Assembly (NCBI GenBank): GCA_002221725.1 | Contig: NJFT01000078.1 | Span: 96,703 to 160,702, forward strand | DNA length: 64,000 nt | DNA from: Scedosporium boydii | Lineage: Eukaryota; Ascomycota; Sordariomycetes; Microascales; Microascaceae | Reading direction: 5' to 3' | Shown here: positions 12,034-24,844 of the stretch, in pieces | How positions within the stretch are numbered: position 1 is the stretch's first letter | Layout of the letters: each line of letters opens with the position of its first letter | Notes under the pieces: generated by a model | What the model saw: the letters and a program-made list of their open reading frames with translations, nothing else | What the model was told of the DNA's origin: nothing | Database searches by the model: none | Made by a program: the position numbers and the translations under genes

Positions 12034-14349
12034 TTACTCCATGCTGTGGGATTTCCTCGTTTGCATTCCCTTTCCGAGAATGGCCTCTGCGTCGGGTGTC
12101 TCTGGGTCTTCCTTTCCGTCCGTTGGAGGCTCTTCTACGGGAGGAGGTTCATCCACAGGATCCTCCGGTTTTGAATCCTCTCCCTCGTCCGGGGCTTTCT
12201 CACCAGTGCCTTCATCTGTCCCAGAGCCCTCTCCGATATCATCACCAGTCCCATCCTCTCCCGCTTCCTCTTCACTACCCCCCTCCCCTTCATCATCAAC
12301 TGGCGGCTCCTCTTCAACCGCAGGCGGCGGCGGAGGCGGCGTCAACTCATCCACCCTATCCAACAACGCTCTCAACGCCACAGGATCAACAGCAACAGCC
12401 TTCCCATCCTCACCAACCTCAAACACAATCTCATCCAACGTCCTTGCCGCCCAAAGATTCGAGGAAGCCGACAACCAAGTCGCGCAGTCCGTTGAAAACA
12501 ACCTATTCTCCCTCGCAGGACTGTCCGCGTCCTCAAACGTTGCTTTAAACGCTATCCTCTTCTTCACTTCCCCATCCTCCTTGACCGTCTCCAAACCAGC
12601 GGGGTATAATCTTATCCGCGGGTTCACGGGCCCGCGTGTCGAAAGCTGGAGTAGAATAGCCACCGTAGCCATGTCCGTGCCATTGCTTATCCAGCGCTCC
12701 ACTTTCAACCCCGGATCGTCATCCACCGTAATCACCATGGATGAATTAAGAGCCGTAACGTTCCCGAATTCGTAGTTCCCCGCAAAATTCTCTCGCGCCT
12801 GCTCCCTTGACACGTTATGAATAGCAGGTAAGAGCGTAGCGCCAATGACGTCTGCAAAGTCAAAGTTCATGTTCCCCGGCATATTACCCGCCGTGAGGAG
12901 GGTGAAACCCACACCGTAGTCGGGCAGCATGATGATGAGGGCCGAGTAGTCGCCGATGCGGCCGGCCTTTTGGTAGCCGTAGGTCCAGAGGTAGGGGTGG
13001 CCCATGTTGATGCGGCGGATGCCCCACGGCGTGCCGAGGGCCGCCATGGGGTCGGATGTGAATGTTACGGGGCGGAGCCAGCGTCGCGTCATAGCTGGTG
13101 GGAGGAGTTCGGAAGAGAGGATGGCTTTGTTGAGGCGGGTTATGTCGGCGGAGGAGGCGTACATGCTGCCGGAGCTAAAAGGAACCTGATGTTAAAAATT
13201 GAAATAGATACACTTGCGAAGGTTATCTGGGCTACTTACGGTCCGCCATCACCAAGTTGGTTATACCAGCCCACTTGAGAAGCATTTCCTGGGATGACGC
13301 CAAGAGTCGTGTCGTTTGGAGTGTTGAAGAATGTTCTCTCGAGACTCAGCGGCTCCAAGATATTGCTCGAAAGAAGAGTCATCCAATCCTTGCCTGTAAT
13401 CTCTTGGAGGGCATACGCCAGAAGGACATATGCCACATTCGAATAGGCCGGTGCTGCGTCTGGCGCAAACACCGGCATCAAGTCTTCAAGACCCTCAAAG
13501 AATTCTAATGGTCCCCGCGTGAGCCTTTATTCATGTATAAGTAGATTGGATAGGAGAGAGGGGCCCAAGAATCGTCAACTGAACTTACGAGTTCGATTGC
13601 ATAACACGAAGATCCCACATTCAGGCGTCTCTGGTAGTTTCTCTGGAGGAGGGAACCCCACATAGACCAAGTCCGGGCCATAATCCTGCGTCAGTTCTCC
13701 CAGCAGCGAATCTGTTTCCCCGCCATGTTAGCCTGTAGTTCACTCCTGCATGCCTATCAAATCGAACCCCGGCCTCTATGGACTTACAATCTCGAGGAAT
13801 CCCCGACATCTGAGAAGCCAACGCCCCAACCGTCACAGCATCCCAATCCGTATACCGAATAGCATCCCCCTCCCCCTTACTCCTCTCCTGAATATCCCTC
13901 AACTCCGGCACGAAGTTCGTAATCGGCACAAACCAGTGCTCATCCCCCACCTCCGCCAACCACGTTAACACCGTAAAGATCTTCGTCACGCTCCCCAGCC
14001 TATACACCGTCGACCCGTCCACCTCCCGCGTGCCCGTCGAGTTGACGGCGTCCAGATTCATGGCGGCATGGTAGTGCGACCACAGCAGGGCCGTCGGCTC
14101 GGCGTTCTCGTGGATGGACCATGCTTCGAGGGACCACGAGTTGTTGGTCGCTATTAGGTTGGTGTCGTTGGCGGCGAGGTCGTCGAAGCCGGCTGTTAGT
14201 TGTTGGGCGGCTTCGATGATGAGGGGGTGGGAGGAGAGGTCGGTTGGTTTGGGGTAGGCGGGGCCGCGGAGCGCGCAGTTGGGGGAGGCGTGGGTGAGGG
14301 GGATAAGGCCTGCCGCGAGGAGGGCGGCGAGATGCTTGGGTGGGCGCAT
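12034..14349 (-). CDS. Secreted serine beta-lactamase-like hydrolase (class C/PBP fold)
   Basis: Four exons: 14349-13788, 13711-13589, 13504-13240 and 13174-12034, giving 696 residues; all introns are GT-AG (76, 84 and 65 bases). A hydrophobic N-terminus with Thr-His-Ala-Ser near residue 20 looks like a signal peptide. The catalytic motifs of the serine beta-lactamase/penicillin-binding fold are present: SVTK at 120-123 (nucleophile Ser120, Lys123), YSN at 249-251, and a KAG triad at 386-388 as candidate third motif. The family hydrolyses amide or ester bonds; fungal members are mostly uncharacterised esterases or lactamases, so the substrate is unknown. A downstream beta-rich domain follows. 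From about residue 592 the chain is an acidic, Pro- and Gly-rich low-complexity tail after a run of six prolines, perhaps a linker or surface tether. The antisense of this tail makes a spurious open frame. Confidence 0.88.
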
Positions 14350-16970
14350 GTCGGGAGGGTGGAACGGTTGGTTTCCGCACCGACGGGAAGGCAGGGAGGA
14401 AGGAGAAGGGAAAACGACAGCTCGAAGAGAGAGAACGGCTAGACCTGCTAGAAAGCCAAGGTTCTAGTTCTACGAGGCGAACACCATGATGGTTATAAGC
14501 CAATAGCGCAAGGGACTCGGCTATGTTGTCCGCGTCATCACCCGGCGATTCGGGAAGAGGAAGAAAAGGGAAGCGAGGCTCGCGACACCCAGGAAAACTC
14601 TCTCAAGAAGCGGCACCAATTTCTAGGAACCAAGCTTTACCAGAGTAGTTGCTTTGTACTGACGACCCTCTACATTGGATCCTTCCCTCGGCTCCGCATA
14701 TACGCATTCGTCATCCTCCAGACGAAAAGAAATCCCAGGGTCCGCGGACTGGGGATAAATTGGCATAGTTCATATACTATATCCAGAGAGAGAAATTCAA
14801 CCTTTCCAGTTCCAGAGACGAGTGTCGTTCCATGGCAAAGACGCCCGGAAAGAATCGGCAAGGGGCCCAAAAGGGGACAGTCTCTGCTAAGGTTCGCACA
14901 TGATATTGTTTACTTAGGTCTTGGCCTTTATAGATCGTCGTCATGCTTGTCCCGGGATCACTGGACTAGATGTGGTGTTGGGCGGCGATCTCCTACTGGA
15001 AATTGGAGGCGGCAGGAGAAGGATATAGCGGGACTATATTTAGTGACAGGCTCATCAATTCATGGACGGGCAACTCATGAATACTAATCAAGGTTAGCCA
15101 ATCTGAGGCTTCATACGTACTCGAGCCTCCTTTAACCCTTTCCAAGTATAGAATCCGGCGACGGGAGCGCAGATTGTCAGGTTAAACTTGGGAATAAGGA
15201 CAGCGGAACACTGGGACGAATTAGAATTTCCCAGATTTTGTGGCCAGATGAGCGACGTGAAAGTGGAGTTATAATGCGGCGCGAGAAGGAGTATCCAACT
15301 CTACAATATGTGGTATATTGCGGATGATCACTGCATCCAATAGGCTCGGTCTTTACTGAGGATGTGGTAAATGGATGAATACGGGTCCTTGGATGATCAG
15401 CGGGGACGGGACCGAATCCGGCAGCCCGGATCAATTGGAGCCCATGTAGAAATATCTAAGCGTAACTGAGCCGGGCACGAGAACGGACAGGAAGATGCGC
15501 CGGGTACCCATGAGTTGGGGCTCGGGGACTATGGGATAGAGTTGAGATCTTAACAGAATATAATCGCATTTCGTATAAGCAGCGATACTCGAGCTCATGC
15601 ATATAAATATATATATAACAAAGCAGAGTATGATAAGACATCCGAACGGCCGGTTTGTCATGACGGCGAAAACCGGGTTTCGGGTATCCAAGCCCGGCCC
15701 TACTTCCTCGCCGGTTCCGGGATAACGTGCTGAGAGAGTTTGAGAGAGGTAGGCGTAGTATACAAGCCGTGGAGGAGGAAAGGAGGGGAAGGAGCTTTAG
15801 GGCCCATTTAACAGGGCTCATGGAAATGCCGTAGGTGCTGTCCTGAGCAGAGTAGCAACACTATCCTGTAATCTGAGTTCAAGAATAATGTTGCCTACGA
15901 AGCGACCATTGCCTGAAGGCAAAGATGTGAAGCAATTTGGCGCTTGAAGTTTACTTACTTCTTCCACGATGCGAACGTGGTGCGACAGAAATAGTGAATT
16001 GCTAACCTGAAAGGATTCATAAGGATTGGGTAATACTGATCTTCTGTCACAAGAAAGAAGAAGGAAAATGAGAGAAAAGGGGATGAGCATTAGACCGTAC
16101 GTGTTGAATCGCGTGCATTCATACCCGGAACAGGCACGGAACGGGACCGCATCTTCCGCGCCGAGGGGCCGAAGATACATGTCACTACAGTCAATCCAAT
16201 CCCTTGGCCCTTACGCAAGCTCAGTCGCCTGTACTCTAGTATCAAATTTGTTACCAAACCATCTCGGTTTCTTGCAGAGTCAGGATTGGATCAAATATAG
16301 ACCTCGAGGACGCTGGCAGGTCCTTGCAATTGCAATCGAGGCGGAAACTGGAACTCCTCTGTACTGCGCGTGTGATACTCCAGCGTATCAGATACGGACA
16401 GGCCTATTTCGTTTTCCTTTCTCGGTCCGGCCCCAAGTCTTTGTTCATATGCTGACGCGGGATGGATCAATGGTCATGACGATATCGAAGCAGTGGTTGA
16501 CGTGACGTGCGAAGGCACGGGTCGGTTTATGCGTAAATCGAAGGGCAGGATTGAATACAATTGCCCCAAGTAGATATGAGGCAAAAAGAAAGAAGAAGAA
16601 GAAGAAGAAGAAGGGGGAGGGGGAGGGGGAGAATCAAATGGGGGAATTTCCGATCACTGGCTCATGCCACTCGGCGATACTGCTTGGGATAATTTTGAGA
16701 ACAAATTGAAGGGACGGCCAACCGCAACGAGAAGCGCTAGCTATGTCGCCAATTGACATTAGGTCGCTCAATGAACTGTGGCAAGGGGTGGGCTGAGGTA
16801 TATCGGGTGTCCTTGTGTATCCGGCATCCCAGGGATGGGAGGGGAAATAAATGAGAACAACAAAACGATGCATCAGCGCTTATATCTATCTACCACTCAT
16901 GCATTTCCTCATCTCTACTCGTACAGGCAACAACAACATCTCAGCCGCTCAACCTCATTAAACAACACCC
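14350..16970. other. Spacer with hydrolase promoter and a GAA/GGGGGA microsatellite
   Basis: The first 150 bases, read on the minus strand, are CT-rich and are the likely leader of the serine hydrolase. The rest has no supportable gene. AT-rich dinucleotide sequence lies at about 15600-15620. The end holds the purine repeat at 16588-16630 and the probable 3' UTR of the next minus-strand gene. Confidence 0.5.
16588..16630 (+). repeat. Purine microsatellite (GAA)n then (GGGGGA)n
   Basis: About eight GAA units (16588-16612) run straight into about three GGGGGA units (16613-16630). The tract is all purine on the plus strand. Confidence 0.9.
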
Positions 16971-18061
16971 TTAGTTCCCTCCAACCGTCGTCGCCTTGGC
17001 TATCTTCAGCCACTCCTGCGCCATGAGCTGATGATCCAAAAAGTCTGTCTTATTCCCCCTCTCCAACGCCGCAACCGCCAACTCGTTCTGGATCTCAGAC
17101 ACCTTGATGCATGCATTCCTATTTCCCCTGAGGGCATTAATGGTATGCTGGACCATGTCCGGAGGGAATCCGTCCTCGTAGGACAGCTCGTACCACGCAT
17201 CCAAGAGGTTGTGATCCTCTGCTGCCTGCTTAAAGTATCCCCACGCCGCGGGCTTGTTGCCCTCTTCGCGCATTAAGCGACCTAGTTCCAGGAGGCAGGC
17301 GGGCCGCCACTCAAATGGCAAGGTGGGCGATTTGCCGTTCTCTAGAGCTTGGTTGAGGAGGTTCTTGGCGAGGGCCGCGTCGCCTTTGTAGATTGCGATC
17401 TTGCCGGCGACAGTGAGGGCGTCGGGGTCACCCCTCTCGATCATGGCATTGAGGCGCTCTTCTACCTCCTTTGGGAGATTGAAGGGGGTGGATTTGTTCG
17501 TCGTGCTGATGCCTAGGGAGAGCCTCGTGTATGTGAGGGTAGATCCATCGTGGCCTTGGGATGAGGCATAGAGGAGCATGCGCAGGCAAAGGTCACGGTA
17601 GGCTATGCTATTCTCCGGGGGGGCAATGCGCTCTATGAATATAGCTGATTCATGGAACTGTTGCAAAGTCACATCAATTCCTACATGTCATCCTTGTTAG
17701 TTTCAAGCAAAAGGATGTGAATCGGTATTGTGGCAGGCTCACTGTCTAGCAGGTGAGGATCCTCCGTATTGCCCCTCTGCTCTGCGGTAATCCACTCGAC
17801 GATACACTTCCGGCAGAGCTTGACGTCCCCCCCTTGGATGTTTCGATCCCTAGCTATTTGCTCAAAGGTCTCCAATGGTGGTACATCTACCGAGGACCTT
17901 CCCCTTCGTGGCTTGGCATATGTCCGAGTTTGTGGCGGCGCTGGTATCGCTGGAAAGGGTAGCCTGATAGGAATAGCTGAGAGACGCGCTGCAGACCTGC
18001 TGGTTAACACGGGGCGGAGGGGCTGCGAGGTCCGCAGGAGAGAAACACCGAGACGAGACAT
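16971..18061 (-). CDS. Predicted mitochondrial helical-repeat (TPR/Sel1-like) protein
   Basis: Two exons, 18061-17743 and 17680-16971, joined by a 62-base GT-AG intron, give 342 residues. The first 35 or so residues are rich in Arg, Ser and Leu with no acidic residues, typical of a mitochondrial targeting sequence. After a short polar linker there is a Cys-x2-Cys pair (LCRKC). The C-terminal two thirds are amphipathic helices with alanine-rich repeats (for instance around DPDALTVAGKIAIYKGDAAL and the AAWGYFKQAAEDHN stretch), a pattern typical of TPR or Sel1 repeats that mediate protein binding. The exact role is unknown. It is transcribed divergently from the U3 snoRNA-associated protein gene with 628 bases between the starts. 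The function class is inferred from composition; the gene call itself is firm. Confidence 0.82.
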
Positions 18062-18689
18062 TTCTATGGAGCTCTCACTCTCAAGGGTCAGTTTAGGAGA
18101 TGGGCTGCGTGAGTGTGATGGATGTTTTCAATCAATTCAGCAATTAGTGGGCTATGCGGCATCGAATGGTGCTTTAGTAAACCGCCGCAGTAGACAGGAA
18201 TTAATTTAAAAGCAAAACAATGAGCAGCAGTAAGGGGTCCATTCGGCGCGGACTGAGGAAGAAGTGAAATGCTGGTGAACCGTGAGCTTTGCTGGCTCGT
18301 AAGATGAAGCGATCAAGGTTCGGTGTCGAAATCGCCTGAGAGGGAATTGCTGATTATTATTGGCTGCGTGATGGGAAGGAACCACATGATAAGAGCTCAC
18401 CGACTTATCGCACACCAAAAATTTGAACCAGCAAAATCGAAATTTCAATCCCACCACCCGCACACTCCCTCGAGAGAGACACCACCCATCTGACAATCAC
18501 TAGGTCTACTCTATTCTGCGAAACCACGTAAAGTGCTGATCTTTGGAATCATCTCCTAAGTTCTTCTACGACCAGCCGCCAGCCTCTCACTCGGCTCCAA
18601 ACCTCGACCACTACTAGGAATCCACCCTCCCACGAAACCGATCCAACTCTCTCTCGACTCCCGCCTTTTCCTTGCTACCCAACGCGACA
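18062..18689. promoter_or_regulatory. Divergent promoter region
   Basis: 628 bases separate two head-to-head start codons (18061 minus and 18690 plus), so the segment must hold both promoters. The plus-strand side from about 18560 is CT-rich up to the ATG. A shared element coupling a mitochondrial and a ribosome-biogenesis gene is possible but not shown. Confidence 0.6.
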
Positions 18690-19762
18690 ATGGTGACCAC
18701 TAGAAGCGGCACCAAGCGCAAGGCCATGGACAAGGCCGATGTCCCCGAATCCGCCACGAACGCCCCCAGCTCTACCCCCAAGCGACAACGGTTACCCCTC
18801 CGCAAGAAGACCGCCGAAGGAGCCACCGACTCTCCCGCTCCCAAGAAGGGCGCTGCGAAGAAGACGCCTTCGAAAAAGAAGCAGGCCGAAGATACGCCTG
18901 CGGACAAGGAGGGCGAAGTCGTTGGGGATGCGGCTGTGAATGATGAAGATGGCGGGGACATAATGGCAGCGCTGCAGCGACAGCTCGCTGCTGCCCACCC
19001 CAGCCCGGCAGTATTGAAAAAGGCGGAAACGCCGGCGGTAGTGACTACAAACCCTCAGGGATCAGATGAGGACTCGGACGATGAGGCGCCGGAGGCTATT
19101 TCCAACGTTCAGGCCGCCGAAGCGGCGAAGCAAGTTGCTCAAGCGTCACAAAAGGCTGCCCAACAGTATGTCATTATGTTTCGTCCTTCCTACTAGCACC
19201 GTATTCTGGTGTCTAACTACATTTTTACAGGCAAGCTGCACAAGCCAAGAAGAAGCGTCAGGAGCGTGATGCTCTCTTCAAAGCCCAAGCCGAATCCAGG
19301 AAGCAAACCAAGCCCGAAGAGGAGAAGCCCGCGGTCGCAGAACTCACCGCCCCCACAGAAACACCTTCCGAGGACGTCATGATCACTGAGGGAGAGACAC
19401 AACAAGAACAACAAGTCACACGGCCGGGCAAGGCGAAGCTCCCCGAGTTCCTCCCCCAAGAGTTCCTCGATTCAGACGACGAGGACGCGTACCAGGGCGA
19501 CCTCAGCAGCATCGGCGGCGAACCGAAGCCCAAGAGGCGCAAGAGCGAGCAGAAGAAGGCGCCCCGGGATAAGAGGGTCGGGTCGACGGTTTACAGGGTC
19601 ATGTCGGAGGTGGATAAGAGGTTGGCGCCGAGGAAGGCGAAGGACTCAAAGGAAGTGAGGGCGAGGTTGTTGAAGAGGAATAGGAGCGGCGTGCCGCAGC
19701 AGAAGGGGTTTATCGTGGGGAGGCCGATGCCTAAGCCGGATTGGGGAAGCTCGAGGAGGTGA
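18690..19762 (+). CDS. U3 snoRNA-associated protein (Utp16/Bud21-type)
   Basis: Two exons, 18690-19165 and 19231-19762, with a 65-base intron, give 335 residues. The N-terminal 70 residues are basic and nuclear-signal-like (KRKAMDK, KKGAAKKTPSKKK). Acidic stretches and a helical Ala/Gln/Lys-rich segment (about 140-190) follow. The C-terminal part carries the FLPQEFLDSDDEDAY segment and a basic end containing GSTVYRV, the arrangement I recall for the U3_snoRNA_assoc family (yeast Utp16/Bud21), part of the small-subunit processome in the nucleolus that processes 18S rRNA. The chain is more basic and disordered than a typical enzyme, as expected of a processome scaffold. The family call rests on the C-terminal motif; other nucleolar Lys-rich proteins would look similar overall. 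Confidence 0.8.
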
Positions 19763-20681
19763 GAGTGATGGATGGACGGATTGATGTATGAAGTTGGGCG
19801 TTCAGAACTAATGATAGCTAGAGTACGTCGTCGACGTCGATGAATGGGATGCTCTGTTCTGTAAGGAAAGCCTTGATCATCACCATGCTTAACCTTCTCC
19901 GTCACTCCCCCTTCAACCACCTGCCGTTGACTCGTTCTATTGACCTAGGTCTAAGCATATGATCGACTAACGGCTAGAGACCTCTCAAGCTGACGCATAA
20001 CGACTTCAGAGCAAAGGTAGCCGGCAGAGGATTTACGGTTTGATATGTTGAACGCCAGGCCAACCTCCGCGTAGAGGAGAGTCGCGACATCACAGCAACT
20101 AACCCACTATTTCGCGACCCCCGCGCATATACATACTCATTGACACTCTCTCGCACAACATCCATAGTTCGCCACTCCCCCAAGATCGCGAAATTCTTAG
20201 AAACAACGAAGAAAATCAAAAATCAATATCAAATCAATATACCCGCCATTGTGTTATGGTGTTACCTGACCGCTCCATTATGCACCTTCCCGTCTCGGCA
20301 GAAGAGGGAGCTTCTAACGGGATTCTCTCACCGAAGGGCACACGGAAAAGATTGAGGCCCCGGGGACGGGAGCGGCTCGACGCCCCATTGCGGCCCCACG
20401 TGTCTGAATGGAGTGTTGCAAAGCGGCAGAAGAGTCTGTGGCTTGTGGTCCGCTCCGGTCCGGTCAGATAAAATGGCAGCTACCATGAGATTCGAGAGCA
20501 TTGCTCTTCGTTGAGCTGGGCGGTGCCTCTCTGTTTGGGTGCACCTCCGAGCTGAGAGCACCAATTATAGAGTGATGCGGTGGTCACCGAACTGTATCAG
20601 GTCGACTGCCGCTCGCTCGAAGACAGGATCTTAAGCGACAGGATGCTTTTTTTTCGAACCCGGCCGGATCGCCATTTGAGC

Positions 20682-20700
20682 AGGAGTACGAAGTAATACG
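20682..20700 (+). repeat. 19-bp repeat AGGAGTACGAAGTAATACG, copy 1
   Basis: An identical 19-mer recurs at 24826-24844 in the same orientation, 4.1 kb away. Each contains the 9-mer motif plus flanking bases, so the copied unit may be longer than nine bases. Confidence 0.85.
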
Positions 20701-22578
20701 CACCATCAGCGTTCCATTTTCCTTTGCCCCGTAAGTGTGAGCGTTCAATTACTTCGTCGTTTACAAGTAGTATTGTCTACTTCGTACATCTGGTATGAAC
20801 CAGCCCACAGGAATCTCCGATCGAACTTTGACCTCCAAGAGCTCTGTGAACCTAGGCGAGTGCTACCTAGCCTAACTGATAGCTCCAGGGCTCCGCCTCG
20901 ACCCCCCTCACCTCGCGACTTGACGACACCTCTCGACTGCCATCTCCTACTTCGTACTCTCACTGGCCACTCGGAACGTTGCCAAAGAATTAGACACCCA
21001 TGTTGCAACGGGGACGGTCTTCATGTTTCCCTGTTTTACCCACATCTCACATCAGAGAACTGCACATCAACTCCGTCCATCTCGGTCTCTTCACAGGGTC
21101 CCCTTCCACCTGTTGATATCGATCCTCTCTTTTCCCCCCACAGTCAGACATGGGCCCATCGTGCCATGGGATCAAGATGAGCAAACATACATACTTGTAC
21201 ATATTGGGAACTGCATTGCCCCCACGTCGAAGAAGCAGTGATCCGTTGCTAAGCTAGGGTCCCTCAGCCAAGGGGGGGTTTGCAGAGCATCCTCCTGAGA
21301 AAAATCCCGGCTCACTGGGTGAACTGTGCATATCTGTCACTCTGTCACTTTCCCTTCAGGTGGGCTTCCTTTTAACCTTGTCTGGCTAGTGTCCCCCTTC
21401 TTGCTCCATAGCCGCAGACGCGAGGGCACCCAAGGATAAAAACTCTCCACTCTGCTTGCCAAGGCAAGAGATACAAAGCAAGCCAAGTAGCATCAATTGA
21501 TGGAAGGCTGCCTACTCTTGTCTCTGGTTCCCGTATCAGGAAAGAGATGGAAACATCAAACGAAGGAAGAGAAAAACAAAGAGGTTACATGAAGAAAAAG
21601 AAAAGACATCAAAAGGATCAACTCAACTCGGGTCTGCATAGCCTCCCTTCCGTTGCAGATTTCGTTCCTTTTTTCCTTTTCCCTCTTCCTTTTGACCTGG
21701 GAATCGTCAAGGGTATCGCGTACCCATGTCTATATCACTACTACTATACGTCGTAGATTCGCAAGAAAACCTTGAAAGAGAAACGCTCATCGACCATTCT
21801 CGGAACCGCTAGAAATTTTATGCAAGATGGAACAATGAAGGAATAAAAAAGAAGTTTTATTCATGTTTGAGGAGGGTAGCCGCAGCCAAACTTCTGGTAC
21901 GAACGCGTCTGTTCCCCTTATGCTCTGCGCACATCTACACATCTGTGCTCAGCATCCATGGAACAGATACTTCGTACCTACTCTTCTACGAAGTACACAT
22001 TCAGAAATATTCCGAAACGGAACGATGTCGCCTTCACCGCACTAGCAGGCCCCCGAGGCGACGGCCCCGAAACATAGTCGCCGGGCTGTGTTCGTTGAGA
22101 ATCGGCTCAACCCCCTTCGAAACAAGGACCTCAATGGCGAGATTCCCCTCCGAAGGATTAGGTGTATTATAGTGTTCTGCACCACATGGCAAGCCTTGCT
22201 CAACTATCCCAAGGAATGGCGCATATTCTCGGGGAGTAATGAGAGGAACCCTGCACCACTACGCTGCTGGATAAAACGCCGACTCCATCCAGTGGGACAA
22301 TCCACTTGGAATGAAGCGATCATGACAATCAGCATCTTACCCCTCCGTGTAGTGGGACAAACATCACCGGTCCCCGACACGCGGCCGTATTGGAGGACCC
22401 GCTCAAAGAGAACCTTGAAGAGTTTGAGAGGTTACCATCCGAGCGACCCCTTACAAGGCTCTGCTTCTTTGCTCTTTATGTTTTCCCGAATCCAATCGGA
22501 CCACTTGTGAGGGGCTCCCGGACTATGGCGTGCCTTTCCGGTGCAACTCTACCTGCGGGCCTGCAGGTAATATTTTCA

Positions 22579-22600
22579 GTGTGTGTGTGTGTGTGTGTGT
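22579..22600 (+). repeat. (GT)11 microsatellite
   Basis: Eleven perfect GT units in the gene desert. Confidence 0.9.
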
Positions 22601-24825
22601 GATTTGAAGTGAAGTGCTAACCTTCCACCGGTCTTGATACGGCCTCATAGATTACTTGCAAGCATTAATCATAGAAGTTGTACTTCTGGGCAACGGCCTG
22701 CCACACTGCCACAGCAGCAACAGACTACTCAGCTAGGAAACCTTGCTTGTCGTCGCCCTCGCTTCTGCACGAGGTATGTGCGTGTAAGCGGCTTTTAAAC
22801 GTTCTAAAAAATCCCCGAATGAAAGATTGCGGGAAATATTGCCGTGCCCAAAGGCATGGTAAGCTCGTTCTTTTCACCTGGCCCGGAATCCGTGTTCCGG
22901 TCTATGGCAAGCTCGAAGCCCTTTGTGCTAAATCGTAGAAATCCATTCTCCCCCGTCATCGTTTCATGGTGAATATTTCAGAGACGAGCAGGTTAGGAGA
23001 AAATACAGAATGTCTGGTTCAAACACCAGAAAGTTCGAGAATATCCAACAACTCGGTAATCTCACTTTCTCCCTTCATTAGAGGACGAGCAAGCGTGACC
23101 GGGTTTTATGCTGGCAAAATAGACTTGTGAATGATCGACAAACATCTCGTCCGAAGTGATGAGAAATACAAGTAGAAAAAGACGAAACATGCTGGCCGAA
23201 GAGATAGATCTACTATCATTGGTGATCTCCAGGCCACAAAATGATCTCCATCCCCAGACTTGAAGTTCCAAACATCGCCGTTTTGTGGCAGGGTGCTTTG
23301 CTTCCCGCGTCCTGTGCCAGATAGTCGTGATTGAAAAACGGGGAACCGGCAGGAGCGGCAGAAAGGTGTCTCGTCACAGTCGAGACGGCTCCGCGTCTGC
23401 TGGTATGTGTGTATGTCTGGTCTAGCCGACCCAGCATCTGACGCCTCCGGAACCAAAATCCTCGATGTGACAGACCGTAAACTTGGATGACCACCCTGCC
23501 CTCAGATGGAGAGCGTTCCTCACCGTCTAAATGTGGGAAGTAAGAATGACGCACCGCTCCCATCACACGAGCCCGCTCCTTATGCTTGACAACAACATGA
23601 GAAGATATTGATGTCTGGTATCGGTCGGCTAAGGTTGATGCCCACTGCCTACTTTAATGACGCTCTGAGTCTAGAATGATCTATGCTTTGCCTCGTCATA
23701 CAAGTTTAAATTATGTGCATGGCTTGCGCCTACACTACCTCGTGCACCTGCACTTGCAAGTTGCCCCGTCGTTGAGTGCTTCGTACGAAGTATCTAGGAG
23801 ACTCAGAAAGCAAGGATGAGGTCATCCCAAGTGCGAAGTATCCATACTTCGTACTTCGTAACAAGATCAGATCGAATGGATTGCGACCGGAGTCGTTGCA
23901 TTGTCAAATCATGATGCCCGGGGTCTCCCTCGTCACCAAGGGACCCGCGCCATGAGGACTTTCGACCAGGAACTGGGATCCGTTCAGTAAAGGTCTGCAA
24001 AGTGTATGTAGATACTTCGTTGACATAACCTTCGGTTCCGAGACTCGGGTCAAAGCCGAACAAAAGACAGGCGGAGCACTGTGACGTGACGAAACATGAG
24101 ACGAACCAAGATCCTTTGGAACATTTGGCTGGCCTACCTGGAAGAGGACAGAGCACTTGCTAGTCTTCCAGGTCTCCCTTCTTTCTCGTATGAGTACACT
24201 GCACTATCTTTGTACTTCGTACATACTTTACAGGAAACTAAAAGACTTACTTACTCTTCATGTTGAGAAAATAAGGGGGCGCTTGTTCGTTTCTGTCAAC
24301 GAAGGATTAGGGCGACTCCTCGCCGGATATCATCAGGGGATCCTGGCCTCGATTGCGGATATCGTGGGGCGCGATCCCACGCTGTCACTTCCGCTTGGTG
24401 CTCTAGTGCGACGTCTCTGCGCACACTTCGCACACTTCTGAACCCCTTTCTCCAACTGATTTGAAGTGGAAAGCTGACCCTGGCAGCAGCGCTGTTGCGG
24501 TACGAATGCTCCTCGCGACGTGCCATCGCGAGTGGATAACCGCAAACCGTCTAATACAGACTAAGTTGTTTGTGCTCAGTTTATGCTTGACACTAGCAAC
24601 AACTAGCGCACCCAGGTAATTTGCTGAAAGGCTTTTTGACAGAAAGCGGAGTCGTCGTTATCGATAGCGCCATCGGACAGCTTATTTGGTAGTGTACACT
24701 ACGGAGGATTTTGAGGTGAAGCCTCCGAAAGAAGAATGCAAAGAACCACATGGCAACGGAGATTATTCCACACGCTTTTGAGACGACGCGTTTTGCTATC
24801 TGTGCGAGGTGGTCTAACTGGATGA

Positions 24826-24844
24826 AGGAGTACGAAGTAATACG
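24826..24844 (+). repeat. 19-bp repeat AGGAGTACGAAGTAATACG, copy 2
   Basis: Identical to 20682-20700; the flanks beyond the 19 bases differ. Confidence 0.85.

Noticed and set aside
12041..12775. 244-codon plus-strand frame rich in Ser and Pro
   Set aside because: It is the antisense of the acidic, Pro-rich tail and C-terminal domain of the serine hydrolase, whose catalytic motifs and splice-joined frame are on the minus strand.
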